From positions 1 to 15,537 of the forward strand of contig JAZQAV010000163.1 of NCBI GenBank assembly GCA_045545435.1: a stretch of 15,537 nucleotides of DNA, read 5' to 3'. The position numbers and the translations under genes were made by a program. How positions within the stretch are numbered: position 1 is the first letter of the stretch; each line of letters opens with the position of its first letter. Source of the stretch: UMGS1502 sp045545435. GTDB lineage: Bacteria; Actinomycetota; Coriobacteriia; Coriobacteriales; Eggerthellaceae. Of the stretch, positions 1-5,995 are shown piece by piece. Below the pieces are notes generated by a model that was not told the DNA's origin, did not search any database, and saw nothing but the letters and a program-made list of their open reading frames with translations.

Positions 1-2
1 CG

Positions 3-569
3 TACGCTGAGCCTTCATTTTCAGCGCCCCAATACCCCTCCGAGCCGCCCGCGCCAACGCCTCGCGCGGCCCGTAGAGTTCCGTCCCAGGCGCCCAAGGG
101 TGGCCGCGGGCTTCATGTGGGTCCGCGACGTCGCGACCTCCCTTCGTCGCGCAGCGAAGATGCCGCACGGCAATCCTCAAATGCCCAACCGTTATTTAAA
201 CCAGACCTCACAGAACTTCTGAACAACCTGGACGAATCTTTCTCTGAAACGCTGTTCCGCATAATTGACGAGCGCGGCCTAAAGGACGCCGAAGTCTACA
301 AACGTGCGAATATCAGTCGACAAGTATTCTCAAAAATCCGAACGGACCAATCGTACCGACCTAAAAAAGCTACGGTCATCGCCCTTGCGATTGCCCTTGA
401 ATTATCGCTGCCAGAGACGCTCCTTCTGTGCGAACGCGCAGGTTATGCACTCTCTCACAACAACAAGTTTGATGTCATCGTCGAGTATTTCATCCTTGAG
501 AGACACTACGACATCTTCGATATCAACGCCGCCCTTTTCTCTTACGACCAGCCGCTTTTAGGGCAGTAA
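3..569 (+). CDS. Helix-turn-helix domain protein, 5'-truncated by the window edge
   Basis: The frame is open back to base 3 without a stop. The part before the GTG at 117 reads as a Pro/Ser/Ala/Arg-rich linker, and no Shine-Dalgarno sequence sits in front of that GTG. I therefore take the gene to start outside the window. If GTG 117 is the start, the protein is 150 aa. The folded part begins about 34 residues after codon 117, around LTELLNNLDESFSETLF. It contains an HTH-like stretch (LKDAEVYKRANISRQVFSKI) and ends with GYALSHNNKFDVIVEYFI and a short tail (YDIFDINAALF...). I recall this C-terminal module from Firmicutes and Actinobacteria, where it is fused behind other domains or sits beside VWA genes. 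The N-terminal domain is unknown here. A DNA-binding role is inferred from the HTH-like helices. A VWA gene follows on the same strand after 165 nt. Confidence 0.6.
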   Translation, partial: YAEPSFSAPQYPSEPPAPTPRAARRVPSQAPKGGRGLHVGPRRRDLPSSRSEDAARQSSNAQPLFKPDLTELLNNLDESFSETLFRIIDERGLKDAEVYKRANISRQVFSKIRTDQSYRPKKATVIALAIALELSLPETLLLCERAGYALSHNNKFDVIVEYFILERHYDIFDINAALFSYDQPLLGQ

Positions 570-587
570 TCCAACGCGCTTTGATTT

Positions 588-604
588 GTCAATTCGCAAT
601 TGAC
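588..604. promoter_or_regulatory. Perfect inverted repeat, possible operator
   Basis: GTCAATT-CGC-AATTGAC is a perfect 7-bp inverted repeat with a 3-bp spacer. It lies 18 bp after the HTH gene and 130 bp before the VWA start. Its size and symmetry suit a dimeric repressor site, and the HTH protein encoded just upstream is an obvious candidate ligand. No convincing -35/-10 pair could be fixed next to it, so the operator role is inference. Confidence 0.35.
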
Positions 605-693
605 CAACAAAAAGCCATCCTTCCCTATTCTTCAAGTCGTCAGGAACGCCGCGAAACACAAACACAATCCAGACAAAAGACGGCGTTATGGGC

Positions 694-718
694 GGGTCCG
701 CGCGCTTAGTGCGGACCC
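694..718 (+). promoter_or_regulatory. 5'-leader hairpin just before the VWA ribosome binding site
   Basis: GGGTCCGC (694-701) and GCGGACCC (711-718) form a perfect 8-bp stem with a 9-nt loop. The stem ends 4 nt before the strong Shine-Dalgarno sequence AAGGAGG (723-729). No T-run follows, so it is not a canonical terminator. It may stabilise the mRNA or modulate access to the ribosome binding site. Confidence 0.4.
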
Positions 719-734
719 TTCGAAGGAGGGAATT

Positions 735-1394
735 ATGGAAAGCGCGAAGCTCACCGAGTTGGTATTCATCACCGATGCAAGCGGCTCTATGGCCGGCCTG
801 GAAAGCGATACTATCGGCGGTATCAACGCCGTGTTGGACCGCAATCGAAAACTTGATGGCGAAATGATAGTTTCAATCGTTTTGTTCAACACCGACACGT
901 TCACGATTTGCGACCGTAAAAATCTGCGTGAAGTTACCGCCATCAGCGAAGACGACTACCGTGTTAGTGGATGCACGGCGCTACTCGATGCCGTCGGAGG
1001 CTCGATAGAACACATCGAGCGCGTTCAAGGCTACATGCCGCCCGACTACAAAGCCGATAAGGTGGTGTTTGTTATCACCACCGACGGACTTGAAAACTCA
1101 AGCAGGAAATACTCGTACCGCCAGGTGAAAGACGCTATCGAGCGCAAGCAAAAAGATGGTTGGGAGTTCTTATTCTTGGGAGCGAACATCGACGTTGCCG
1201 AAGAAGCCGGTCGTTTGGGCATCAAGCAGGACAACGCGGCGCCGTTCGTACCCGATGCCGAAGGCAACACGGTTATGTTCGATGCGGTGGCCGGCGCGGT
1301 TTCCCAAATGCGCTCCTGTGGATCTGCGGCGCCCGATTGGAGCGCAGCACCGCGTGCAGACGTCAAGAAACGCGGCGGCTTTTTCCGGAGGTAA
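735..1394 (+). CDS. VWA domain protein with intact MIDAS motif
   Basis: This is a 219-aa von Willebrand factor A domain protein, probably cytoplasmic since no signal peptide or membrane segment is visible. The metal-ion-dependent adhesion site is complete: DASGS at residues 14-18, a threonine in SGCTALLDA, and the aspartate in TTDGLE. The tail ends in basic KKRGGFFRR. ATG 735 is chosen as start because AAGGAGG lies 5 nt upstream. An in-frame TTG at 600 would add 45 residues unlike the family and has no ribosome binding site. Proteins of this length with the ending DGWEFLFLGANID are common in anaerobic Gram-positives as uncharacterised TerY/YegL-like VWA proteins, which bind partners through Mg2+. 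The upstream HTH gene is the likely functional neighbour. The partner and function are unknown. The stop codon lies inside the first unit of a tandem repeat. Confidence 0.85.
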   Translation: MESAKLTELVFITDASGSMAGLESDTIGGINAVLDRNRKLDGEMIVSIVLFNTDTFTICDRKNLREVTAISEDDYRVSGCTALLDAVGGSIEHIERVQGYMPPDYKADKVVFVITTDGLENSSRKYSYRQVKDAIERKQKDGWEFLFLGANIDVAEEAGRLGIKQDNAAPFVPDAEGNTVMFDAVAGAVSQMRSCGSAAPDWSAAPRADVKKRGGFFRR

Positions 1395-1488
1395 CCAACG
1401 CTTTTTCCGAAGGTAACCAACGCTTTTTCCGAAGGTAGCAAACGCTTTTTCCGAAGGCAACCAGCACTTTTTCCGGAGGCAGCCAACG
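1379..1488 (+). repeat. Five tandem copies of a 22-bp repeat overlapping the VWA gene end
   Basis: The units are 1379-1400, 1401-1422, 1423-1444, 1445-1466 and 1467-1488, each a variant of CTTTTTCCGAAGGTAACCAA plus two bases (CG). The first unit encodes the last residues (FFRR) and the stop codon of the VWA protein. The array therefore seems to have grown from the 3' end of that gene. Units differ at one to four positions, mostly transitions. There are no unique spacers, so it is not a CRISPR. The period is not a multiple of three, which argues against a coding role. Confidence 0.9.
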
Positions 1489-1581
1489 TTCGGCAGGTGT
1501 ACGCACGTTGGACGTATGAAGGCGCGCGGCATCGCAGCCCTGCCGTCGTTCGCGTGATGATGGTGCGTACATCCAACAGGA

Positions 1582-1620
1582 TCCTGACGAGGGCGCCGTA
1601 CCAGGACACGAAAAGACGGC
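1582..1620 (+). promoter_or_regulatory. Guanidine-III riboswitch (mini-ykkC-III class)
   Basis: The aptamer matches the guanidine-III consensus as I know it from the Thermobifida fusca RNA. It shows the conserved GACGAGG, GCGCCGTACC and AGACGGC blocks. P1 is TCCTG (1582-1586) with CAGGA (1602-1606). The pseudoknot stem is GCCGT (1595-1599) with ACGGC (1616-1620). The downstream gene is a Gdx/SugE guanidinium exporter 63 nt away, which is the usual target of this riboswitch. Binding of guanidinium is expected to switch the exporter on. Confidence 0.88.
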
Positions 1621-1639
1621 CAACAGCATTTCCACCTTT

Positions 1640-1663
1640 GGCGTCCAACAGCAGTTAGACGCC
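1640..1663 (+). promoter_or_regulatory. Hairpin between riboswitch aptamer and gdx ribosome binding site
   Basis: GGCGTC (1640-1645) pairs with GACGCC (1658-1663) around a 12-nt loop. It lies between the aptamer and the Shine-Dalgarno AGGAGGT (1672-1678). Only CTTTAG follows, so it is not a clear intrinsic terminator. It may be part of the expression platform, acting at the level of translation, but the alternative pairing partner is not obvious by eye. Confidence 0.35.
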
Positions 1664-1682
1664 CTTTAGCCAGGAGGTCGTC

Positions 1683-2000
1683 ATGGCTTGGTTCGTTTTA
1701 GCCCTCTCAGGCATCATGGAGTCCGTATGGGCTACCGCCCTCTCTCAATCCAACGGATTTTCAAATCCTCTTCCAACAATCGTATTCATAATTGCGATGA
1801 TCTTGAGCATGTTGGGCCTTGGTTATGCGTCAAAAACACTCCCGATGGGCGTTGCTTACGCAGTTTGGACGGGCATCGGCGTTGTTGGAACCGTAACGTA
1901 CGGAGTTCTTACCGGAGCAGAGCCCATGTCGGCTTTGAAAGCCGTCCTTCTTGTTGGATTAATTGGCTGCATAGCCGGTCTTAAGTTGGTTTCGGATTAA
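1683..2000 (+). CDS. gdx: SMR-family guanidinium exporter Gdx (SugE-type)
   Basis: This is a 105-aa, four-helix small multidrug resistance protein of the inner membrane. The family works as an antiparallel dual-topology dimer and exchanges guanidinium for two protons. The essential glutamate is E13 in GIMESVWA. The stretch KTLPMGVAYAVWTGIGVVG is the SugE/Gdx subtype signature, distinct from EmrE-type drug exporters. Length is normal for the family. ATG 1683 is preceded by AGGAGGT at 1672-1678. The guanidine-III riboswitch upstream independently supports guanidinium as substrate. Only one SMR gene is present, consistent with a homodimer rather than a two-gene pair. Confidence 0.93.
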   Translation: MAWFVLALSGIMESVWATALSQSNGFSNPLPTIVFIIAMILSMLGLGYASKTLPMGVAYAVWTGIGVVGTVTYGVLTGAEPMSALKAVLLVGLIGCIAGLKLVSD

Positions 2001-2006
2001 CGTTAT

Positions 2007-2053
2007 CCCCGGCGAGATGCCACAATAGTCACCCCCGGCGAGATGCTACGATA
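2007..2053 (+). repeat. Imperfect 21-bp direct repeat in promoter region of the FAD oxidoreductase gene
   Basis: CCCCGGCGAGATGC-CACAATA (2007-2027) recurs as CCCCGGCGAGATGC-TACGATA (2033-2053), a 26-bp period with two mismatches. Each copy ends in a TGC-YACRAT element resembling an extended -10 box (TGnTATAAT). The pair may be a duplicated promoter or two regulator sites on one DNA face (2.5 turns apart). A small GCCCT/AGGGC hairpin (2063-2076) follows before the start codon. Confidence 0.6.
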
Positions 2054-2118
2054 TAAGCAAGCGCCCTTATGAGGGCAAAAGCTTTCGAAGGCACCTCGAT
2101 AGAGAAAGCGGGGAAGCC

Positions 2119-4188
2119 ATGCGCAACGAATACGATGTCGTCGTTATAGGAGCCGGCGTTATCGGTGCCGCAACGGCACGCGAGCTGGCGCGCTTCGACG
2201 CAAGCGCGCTCGTGCTGGAAGCGGGCTTGGATCTGGCATGCGGCGCGACAAGGGCAAACTCGGGCATCGTGCATGCCGGCTACGATCCGCTGCCGGGCAC
2301 TCTGAAAGCCGCGTACAATGTGGCCGGTTCGGCGCTCTTCGAGCAATGGCAACGCGACTTGGGCTTCGGTTTCTACCGCAACGGCGCCCTCGTGCTGGCG
2401 TTTGACGAATCCAATCGTGCAACGCTCGAGTCGCTGTTAGATCGCGCGCAGGCGAACGGTGCTGAGGGCGTCTCAATTATCGAAGCCGACGAGTTGCAGC
2501 GCATGGAACCAAACGTTTCGCCTGATGCAGTGGCCGCGCTCAGCGTGCCGTCGAGCGGCATCTGCGATCCGTACGGACTCACCTACGGCGCGGCCGAGAA
2601 CGCCGCGGCCAACGGTGTTGACTTCGAATTTGGCTCCCGCGTCACCAACATCACGCGCGAAAACGGCCTCTTCACAGTGAGCGTCGAAAACGGGTACAGC
2701 GTTTCGGCACGCGCCGTCGTCAATTGCGCTGGCGTTTACGCAGATGACATCAACAATATGGTGAGCAGCCGCAAAATAGAAATAGCCCCCGTGAAGGGCG
2801 AGTACCTGCTGTTTCACAACGCGCTCGCGGGTACCTTCAGGCGCACCATGTTCCAAGCGCCCAGCGCAAACGGAAAGGGCGTCCTGGTGGCGCCGGTTAT
2901 TTTTGGGAACATTTTTATCGGCCCCAACGCATCGCCCACGTCAGACAAAAACGACCTGACCACCACCGAAGAGGGCCACCGTGAAGTGCTTGAACGGGCA
3001 CAACGCACCTGGCCAGCCGCTTCAACGGAGAAAGTGATTGCCACTTACGCTGGCTTGCGCGCGCACGACGCGAGCGAAGCGGGCGACTTCATTGTAGGAG
3101 AGGCGCCCGATGTAGCGGGTTTCTTCAACGCGGCGTGCATCGACTCGCCAGGGCTCGCGAGCGCACCGGCCATCGCGACCGACCTTGCGCGCTTGGTAGC
3201 CGACCATCTGGGCGCTAGCGAAAATCCCAACTTCAATCCGGTGCGCGTACCCGCCCCGCTGCTTGCGATGATGCCCGACGAGGCCAAGCAGCAGCTCATA
3301 GCCGAAAACCCCCTGTATGGTGTGACGGTGTGCCAATGCTGCCACGTGAGCGAAGGCGAGCTGATTGATGCGCTGCACCGCGCGCTTCCCATTAAGTCGC
3401 TTGACGCGCTGAAGTGGCGCACAGGCGCTACTATGGGCCCCTGCCACGGCGGCCGGTGCACCGCGCGCATAACGCAGATCATGCAGCGCGAACTGGGCGT
3501 GCAGGCGGAAGACATTCAGAAGCGGCTGCAAGGTTCGGAGCTTGTTGTTGGCGGCCAAGCGGCAGCGCACGGCGCCGGCAGCGGCCAAGCGGCAGAAGAC
3601 GGCACCGGCAGCGGCCAAGCGGCAGCGGACAGCGCCGACTTGCCGGTTGGCTCCAGCAGCACTAATGCGACAGCAGCCAGCACCGACAACGACCGTACGA
3701 CTACCGAAGCGCGCGTTTCCGCAGAACACGCGCAACGCTGTCTCGAACTCGCCAATGAGCTGAGGCAATCCCTGGACGCGCGCGGCATGCACGAAGTTGG
3801 CTCGGGAGCGTTGGGCATCGCGGGCACACGCCCAGCAGGAATGTATTCCGCCTTGCAGGCGCTCGAACTTTGCGGCACAACCGGTTTCCTCCCTGGAAAG
3901 AAGGCGATTGTTTGGGGTACCCATGACTTCGCGCTTCGCGCCGCGCTTGTCCTTTCCGACGCAGGCGTTGTCATCGAACACGTGCTGGAAACCAGCGGGG
4001 CGCCCGTAGGTGCGGCCGAACTTGTGGACGAGCTCGCAAGCCGCGGCATTCCCGTGCAGTGTCAAACCCGCGTGGTGGAGGCGGCCGGGGCCAACCGGCT
4101 TGCGGCGGTAACCGTGGCGCACGACGATGAGCGCGAGGTTCTTCCCTGCGATCTACTTATCGCGTCTCCCTATGTCGTGTTTGAGTAA
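2119..4188 (+). CDS. FAD-dependent oxidoreductase (GlpA/DAO type) with BFD-like Fe-S domain and fused C-terminal domain
   Basis: The protein has 689 aa. Residues 1 to about 375 are a DAO-fold flavoprotein with the FAD motif GAGVIG (11-16), the acidic E34 and the GATRANSGIVHAGY loop seen in glycerol-3-phosphate and 2-hydroxyglutarate dehydrogenases. Residues about 400-460 form a BFD-like [2Fe-2S] domain with C405, C407, C442 and C447. Residues 479-508 are a Gly/Ala-rich linker made of three 10-residue repeats. Residues about 540-689 (AGTRPAGMYSALQALEL, FLPGKKAIVWGTHDFAL) resemble the NAD-binding half of the pyridine-nucleotide oxidoreductase normally encoded as a separate neighbouring gene. 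That half keeps no complete GxGxxG. No such partner gene and no DUF1667 gene follow. The substrate is unknown; a 2-hydroxyacid or glycerol-3-phosphate is the family expectation. A short purine-rich GGGGAAG lies before ATG 2119. Confidence 0.88.
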   Translation: MRNEYDVVVIGAGVIGAATARELARFDASALVLEAGLDLACGATRANSGIVHAGYDPLPGTLKAAYNVAGSALFEQWQRDLGFGFYRNGALVLAFDESNRATLESLLDRAQANGAEGVSIIEADELQRMEPNVSPDAVAALSVPSSGICDPYGLTYGAAENAAANGVDFEFGSRVTNITRENGLFTVSVENGYSVSARAVVNCAGVYADDINNMVSSRKIEIAPVKGEYLLFHNALAGTFRRTMFQAPSANGKGVLVAPVIFGNIFIGPNASPTSDKNDLTTTEEGHREVLERAQRTWPAASTEKVIATYAGLRAHDASEAGDFIVGEAPDVAGFFNAACIDSPGLASAPAIATDLARLVADHLGASENPNFNPVRVPAPLLAMMPDEAKQQLIAENPLYGVTVCQCCHVSEGELIDALHRALPIKSLDALKWRTGATMGPCHGGRCTARITQIMQRELGVQAEDIQKRLQGSELVVGGQAAAHGAGSGQAAEDGTGSGQAAADSADLPVGSSSTNATAASTDNDRTTTEARVSAEHAQRCLELANELRQSLDARGMHEVGSGALGIAGTRPAGMYSALQALELCGTTGFLPGKKAIVWGTHDFALRAALVLSDAGVVIEHVLETSGAPVGAAELVDELASRGIPVQCQTRVVEAAGANRLAAVTVAHDDEREVLPCDLLIASPYVVFE
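3553..3642 (+). repeat. Three in-frame 30-bp tandem repeats within the FAD oxidoreductase gene
   Basis: The units are 3553-3582, 3583-3612 and 3613-3642, each starting GGCCAAGCGGCAG and encoding GQAA followed by a variable Gly/Ala/Asp stretch. They form a flexible linker between the BFD-like domain and the C-terminal domain. The period keeps the frame, so copy-number change would alter linker length only. Confidence 0.88.
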
Positions 4189-4269
4189 GTGTTGCGCACG
4201 CTGCGGGGCAATATCTGGCTCAAAACGGTTCACATCTTGAATATTCCGTGACGGCGTACGGTCTATCGG

Positions 4270-4297
4270 TTGACACAAAGTGCGAGTTGAGTAGAAT
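4270..4297 (+). promoter_or_regulatory. Sigma-70-type promoter of tRNA-Arg
   Basis: A perfect -35 box TTGACA (4270-4275) and -10 box TAGAAT (4292-4297) are separated by 16 bp. The predicted transcript start is about 4303-4305, about 15 nt before the mature tRNA. The match is the best promoter in the window. Confidence 0.85.
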
Positions 4298-4318
4298 ATC
4301 ATCTGCTGTTTAACACGT

Positions 4319-4395
4319 GCGCCCTTACCTCAGCTGGATAGAGGGACTGACTACGAATCAGTACGTCGGGGGTTCGAATCCCTCAGGGCGCACCA
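4319..4395 (+). tRNA. tRNA-Arg(ACG) with encoded CCA
   Basis: The complete cloverleaf can be drawn. The acceptor stem is GCGCCCT/AGGGCGC, perfectly paired. The D arm is CCTC/GAGG with the AGCTGGATA loop. The anticodon stem is ACTGA/TCAGT with loop CTACGAA, so the anticodon is ACG (read as ICG after deamination), decoding CGU/CGC/CGA. The T arm is GGGGG-TTCGAAT-CCCTC with one G-U pair. The discriminator A and CCA are encoded. Length is 77 nt. Confidence 0.97.
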
Positions 4396-4396
4396 T

Positions 4397-4416
4397 TTAA
4401 ACAGCCCTTTTTGTTT
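4397..4416 (+). terminator. tRNA trailer: 3' arm of leader-trailer stem followed by a T-run
   Basis: TTAAACAGC (4397-4405) is the exact complement of GCTGTTTAA (4305-4313) just before the tRNA. It is followed by CCTTTTTGTTT. The leader-trailer stem closing the pre-tRNA and the T-run together could serve as the terminator and as a processing substrate. No separate hairpin with a good stem is present. Confidence 0.45.
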
Positions 4417-4455
4417 ATGCAGCATTATTGGCGGCAAAAAGGTACACTAACGGCA

Positions 4456-4626
4456 GGAACAAACGTTATAGAGTTCCAACCGAATTTCATTGGAGCCTGG
4501 ACGGTTCTTCGTTGGAGCTTTAACGAATCGCCTGCAAATTCGAAGGAAAGGGTTGTACTTGAAGGTTCGAGAACCGAAACCTCACAGTATGTAAACCCTC
4601 GACAGCCCCGCGCGGCAGTCGAGGGT
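4456..4626 (+). promoter_or_regulatory. Hairpin-rich leader before the magnesium-transport operon
   Basis: Four inverted repeats lie in series: GGAAC/GTTCC (4456-4460 with 4473-4477), TTCGTT/AACGAA (4508-4513 with 4522-4527), GGTT/AACC (4564-4567 with 4572-4575) and the strong ACCCTCGAC/GTCGAGGGT stem (4595-4603 with 4618-4626). The last stem has an inner GCC/GGC extension. It lies 14 nt before the GAGGGG ribosome binding site (4641-4646) and has no T-run. I do not recognise an M-box, ykoY/yybP or other known metal riboswitch in it. No clear promoter of its own was found. A regulatory role is inference from structure and position. Confidence 0.4.
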
Positions 4627-4651
4627 AAATGACTGACGCAGAGGGGGCACC

Positions 4652-5992
4652 GTGCTCTATCTATCCCAAATGATGGGCAAGCCCGTTGTGGATTCAACGG
4701 GTGAAAAAATCGGCACCATTTCTGACCTCGCCATTTCTACGGGCGAAGTGTTTCCGCGCATTACCAGCTTGGCCTTCCAAGGGCCGGGCAAAGTGCCGTT
4801 CATGATTTCGTGGCGCAAGTACGTCAACGAGTTTTCCGAAGACGGCATTTCGCTGAAAATGCCCGCGGTTGATATTCGCTTTAGCTACCTGCAGCCTGAC
4901 GAGGTGCTGCTGGCACGCGACCTGCTTGATCGACAAATTGTCGACACGCAGGGGCTTAAAGTCGTGCGCGTAAACGACCTCAAACTTTCGCAATCTGGCA
5001 CACAACTGCGTCTTCTTGGCGCTGAAGTGGGCATTCGCGGCATCCTGCGCGGATGGGCTCCGTGGATCGAACGCGCCGGCGTAGCAGTTTCCAAAGTTTT
5101 CGGTCGCACGCTTGAAGAGCACATTATCGCCTGGAACTACATGGACCTGCTGGACCGCGACCTGTCCGACGTGCAGCTTTCCGTCACACACAAACGTCTT
5201 GATGAGCTGCATCCCGCCGACGTGGCCGACATTTTGGAGCAGCTTGATCCCCAACAGCGCGCAAACGTGTTCAAGCATTTGGACGACACGCAAGCTGGCG
5301 AAGCCGTCGCCGAGATGGAAGACGAGCTGCAGGCCGACTTCATTGAAGACCTTGACGAAAAACGCGCGGCAGGCGTGTTGGGAAACATGGACCCCGACGA
5401 CGCCGCCGAGATTGTTCGCGACCTCCCCTATGAGAAAGCGGAGACGCTTTTACGTTTGATGGGTGTTGAAGACGCGATTGAGATTCGTGCACTTTTGGGC
5501 TACCGCGATGGCACCGCAGGCGGCATGATGACCACGCAGTTCGTGACGGTGCACTCCTCTTCCACCGTTCGCGAGGCAATCGAGGTTTTGCGCGCACTAC
5601 CCGAAGACGCTCCCTCGGTCCACTACCTCTACATCCTTGACGACGACGATCGTCTGGTGGGCGTTTCTTCAATTCGTACGCTGGTACTTAACGAAGACGA
5701 TGCCATCATGGGCGACATCATGTACGACGAGGTCATCTCGGTACCGCCCGAGGAGTCCGAAGAAGACGTTATCGAAGACATCTTCAAATACGAGCTCACC
5801 GCTATGCCCGTTGCCGACGAGCGCGGTGTGCTGCTTGGCATCATCACCGTAGACGACGCCTGGGACGCCTTGGAAGATGACCATGTCATAGAGAAAAACC
5901 GTTTCACGCCTATGAAAATCGCGGGCATCGCGCTTGGTGGCATAACCGCTTTAGCGCTGTACACGTGGGCTATCGTGCGATTCTTGGGGTAA
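4652..5992 (+). CDS. PRC-barrel / MgtE N-domain / tandem CBS protein with C-terminal membrane anchor
   Basis: The protein has 446 aa. Two PRC-barrel-like segments (about 5-60 and 85-130; PVVDSTGEKIGTISD, QIVDTQGLKVVRVNDL) are followed by an MgtE N-like helical superhelix (about 182-285; LHPADVADILEQLDP, MDPDDAAEIVRDLP). CBS domain 1 is about 293-350 and CBS domain 2 about 355-412. One hydrophobic helix ends the protein (about 422-444). In MgtE channels the N and CBS domains sense cytosolic Mg2+ through acidic residues and gate the pore. Here the five-helix pore is absent and replaced by one anchor helix. A transporter gene starts 3 nt downstream, so this is probably the Mg2+-sensing regulatory subunit of that transporter. 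GTG 4652 is chosen because GAGGGG lies 5 nt upstream. Confidence 0.87.
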   Translation: MLYLSQMMGKPVVDSTGEKIGTISDLAISTGEVFPRITSLAFQGPGKVPFMISWRKYVNEFSEDGISLKMPAVDIRFSYLQPDEVLLARDLLDRQIVDTQGLKVVRVNDLKLSQSGTQLRLLGAEVGIRGILRGWAPWIERAGVAVSKVFGRTLEEHIIAWNYMDLLDRDLSDVQLSVTHKRLDELHPADVADILEQLDPQQRANVFKHLDDTQAGEAVAEMEDELQADFIEDLDEKRAAGVLGNMDPDDAAEIVRDLPYEKAETLLRLMGVEDAIEIRALLGYRDGTAGGMMTTQFVTVHSSSTVREAIEVLRALPEDAPSVHYLYILDDDDRLVGVSSIRTLVLNEDDAIMGDIMYDEVISVPPEESEEDVIEDIFKYELTAMPVADERGVLLGIITVDDAWDALEDDHVIEKNRFTPMKIAGIALGGITALALYTWAIVRFLG

Positions 5993-5995
5993 ATT

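Noticed and set aside
600..734. TTG start adding 45 residues to the VWA protein
   Set aside because: No ribosome binding site and no resemblance to the family. The region holds an inverted repeat and a leader hairpin. ATG 735 has an excellent Shine-Dalgarno sequence.
1379..1488. CRISPR array
   Set aside because: The 22-bp units are directly abutting and carry no unique spacers.
1046..1648. 200-aa minus-strand frame with repeated GYLRKK/LPSEKALVTFGKS peptides
   Set aside because: The peptide repeats are the 22-bp tandem DNA repeat read backwards through all frames. The frame covers part of the VWA gene and the riboswitch.
3022..4122. 366-aa minus-strand open frame opposite the FAD oxidoreductase
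   Set aside because: It is an antisense shadow caused by GC-rich codon bias. No domain is visible and the sense frame is clearly conserved.
4411..4632. 73-aa plus-strand frame after tRNA-Arg
   Set aside because: TTG start without a ribosome binding site. It runs through the hairpin-rich leader and shows no recognisable family.
4396..4651. M-box or ykoY/yybP metal riboswitch
   Set aside because: None of the conserved blocks of either class could be found, although the region is hairpin-rich.
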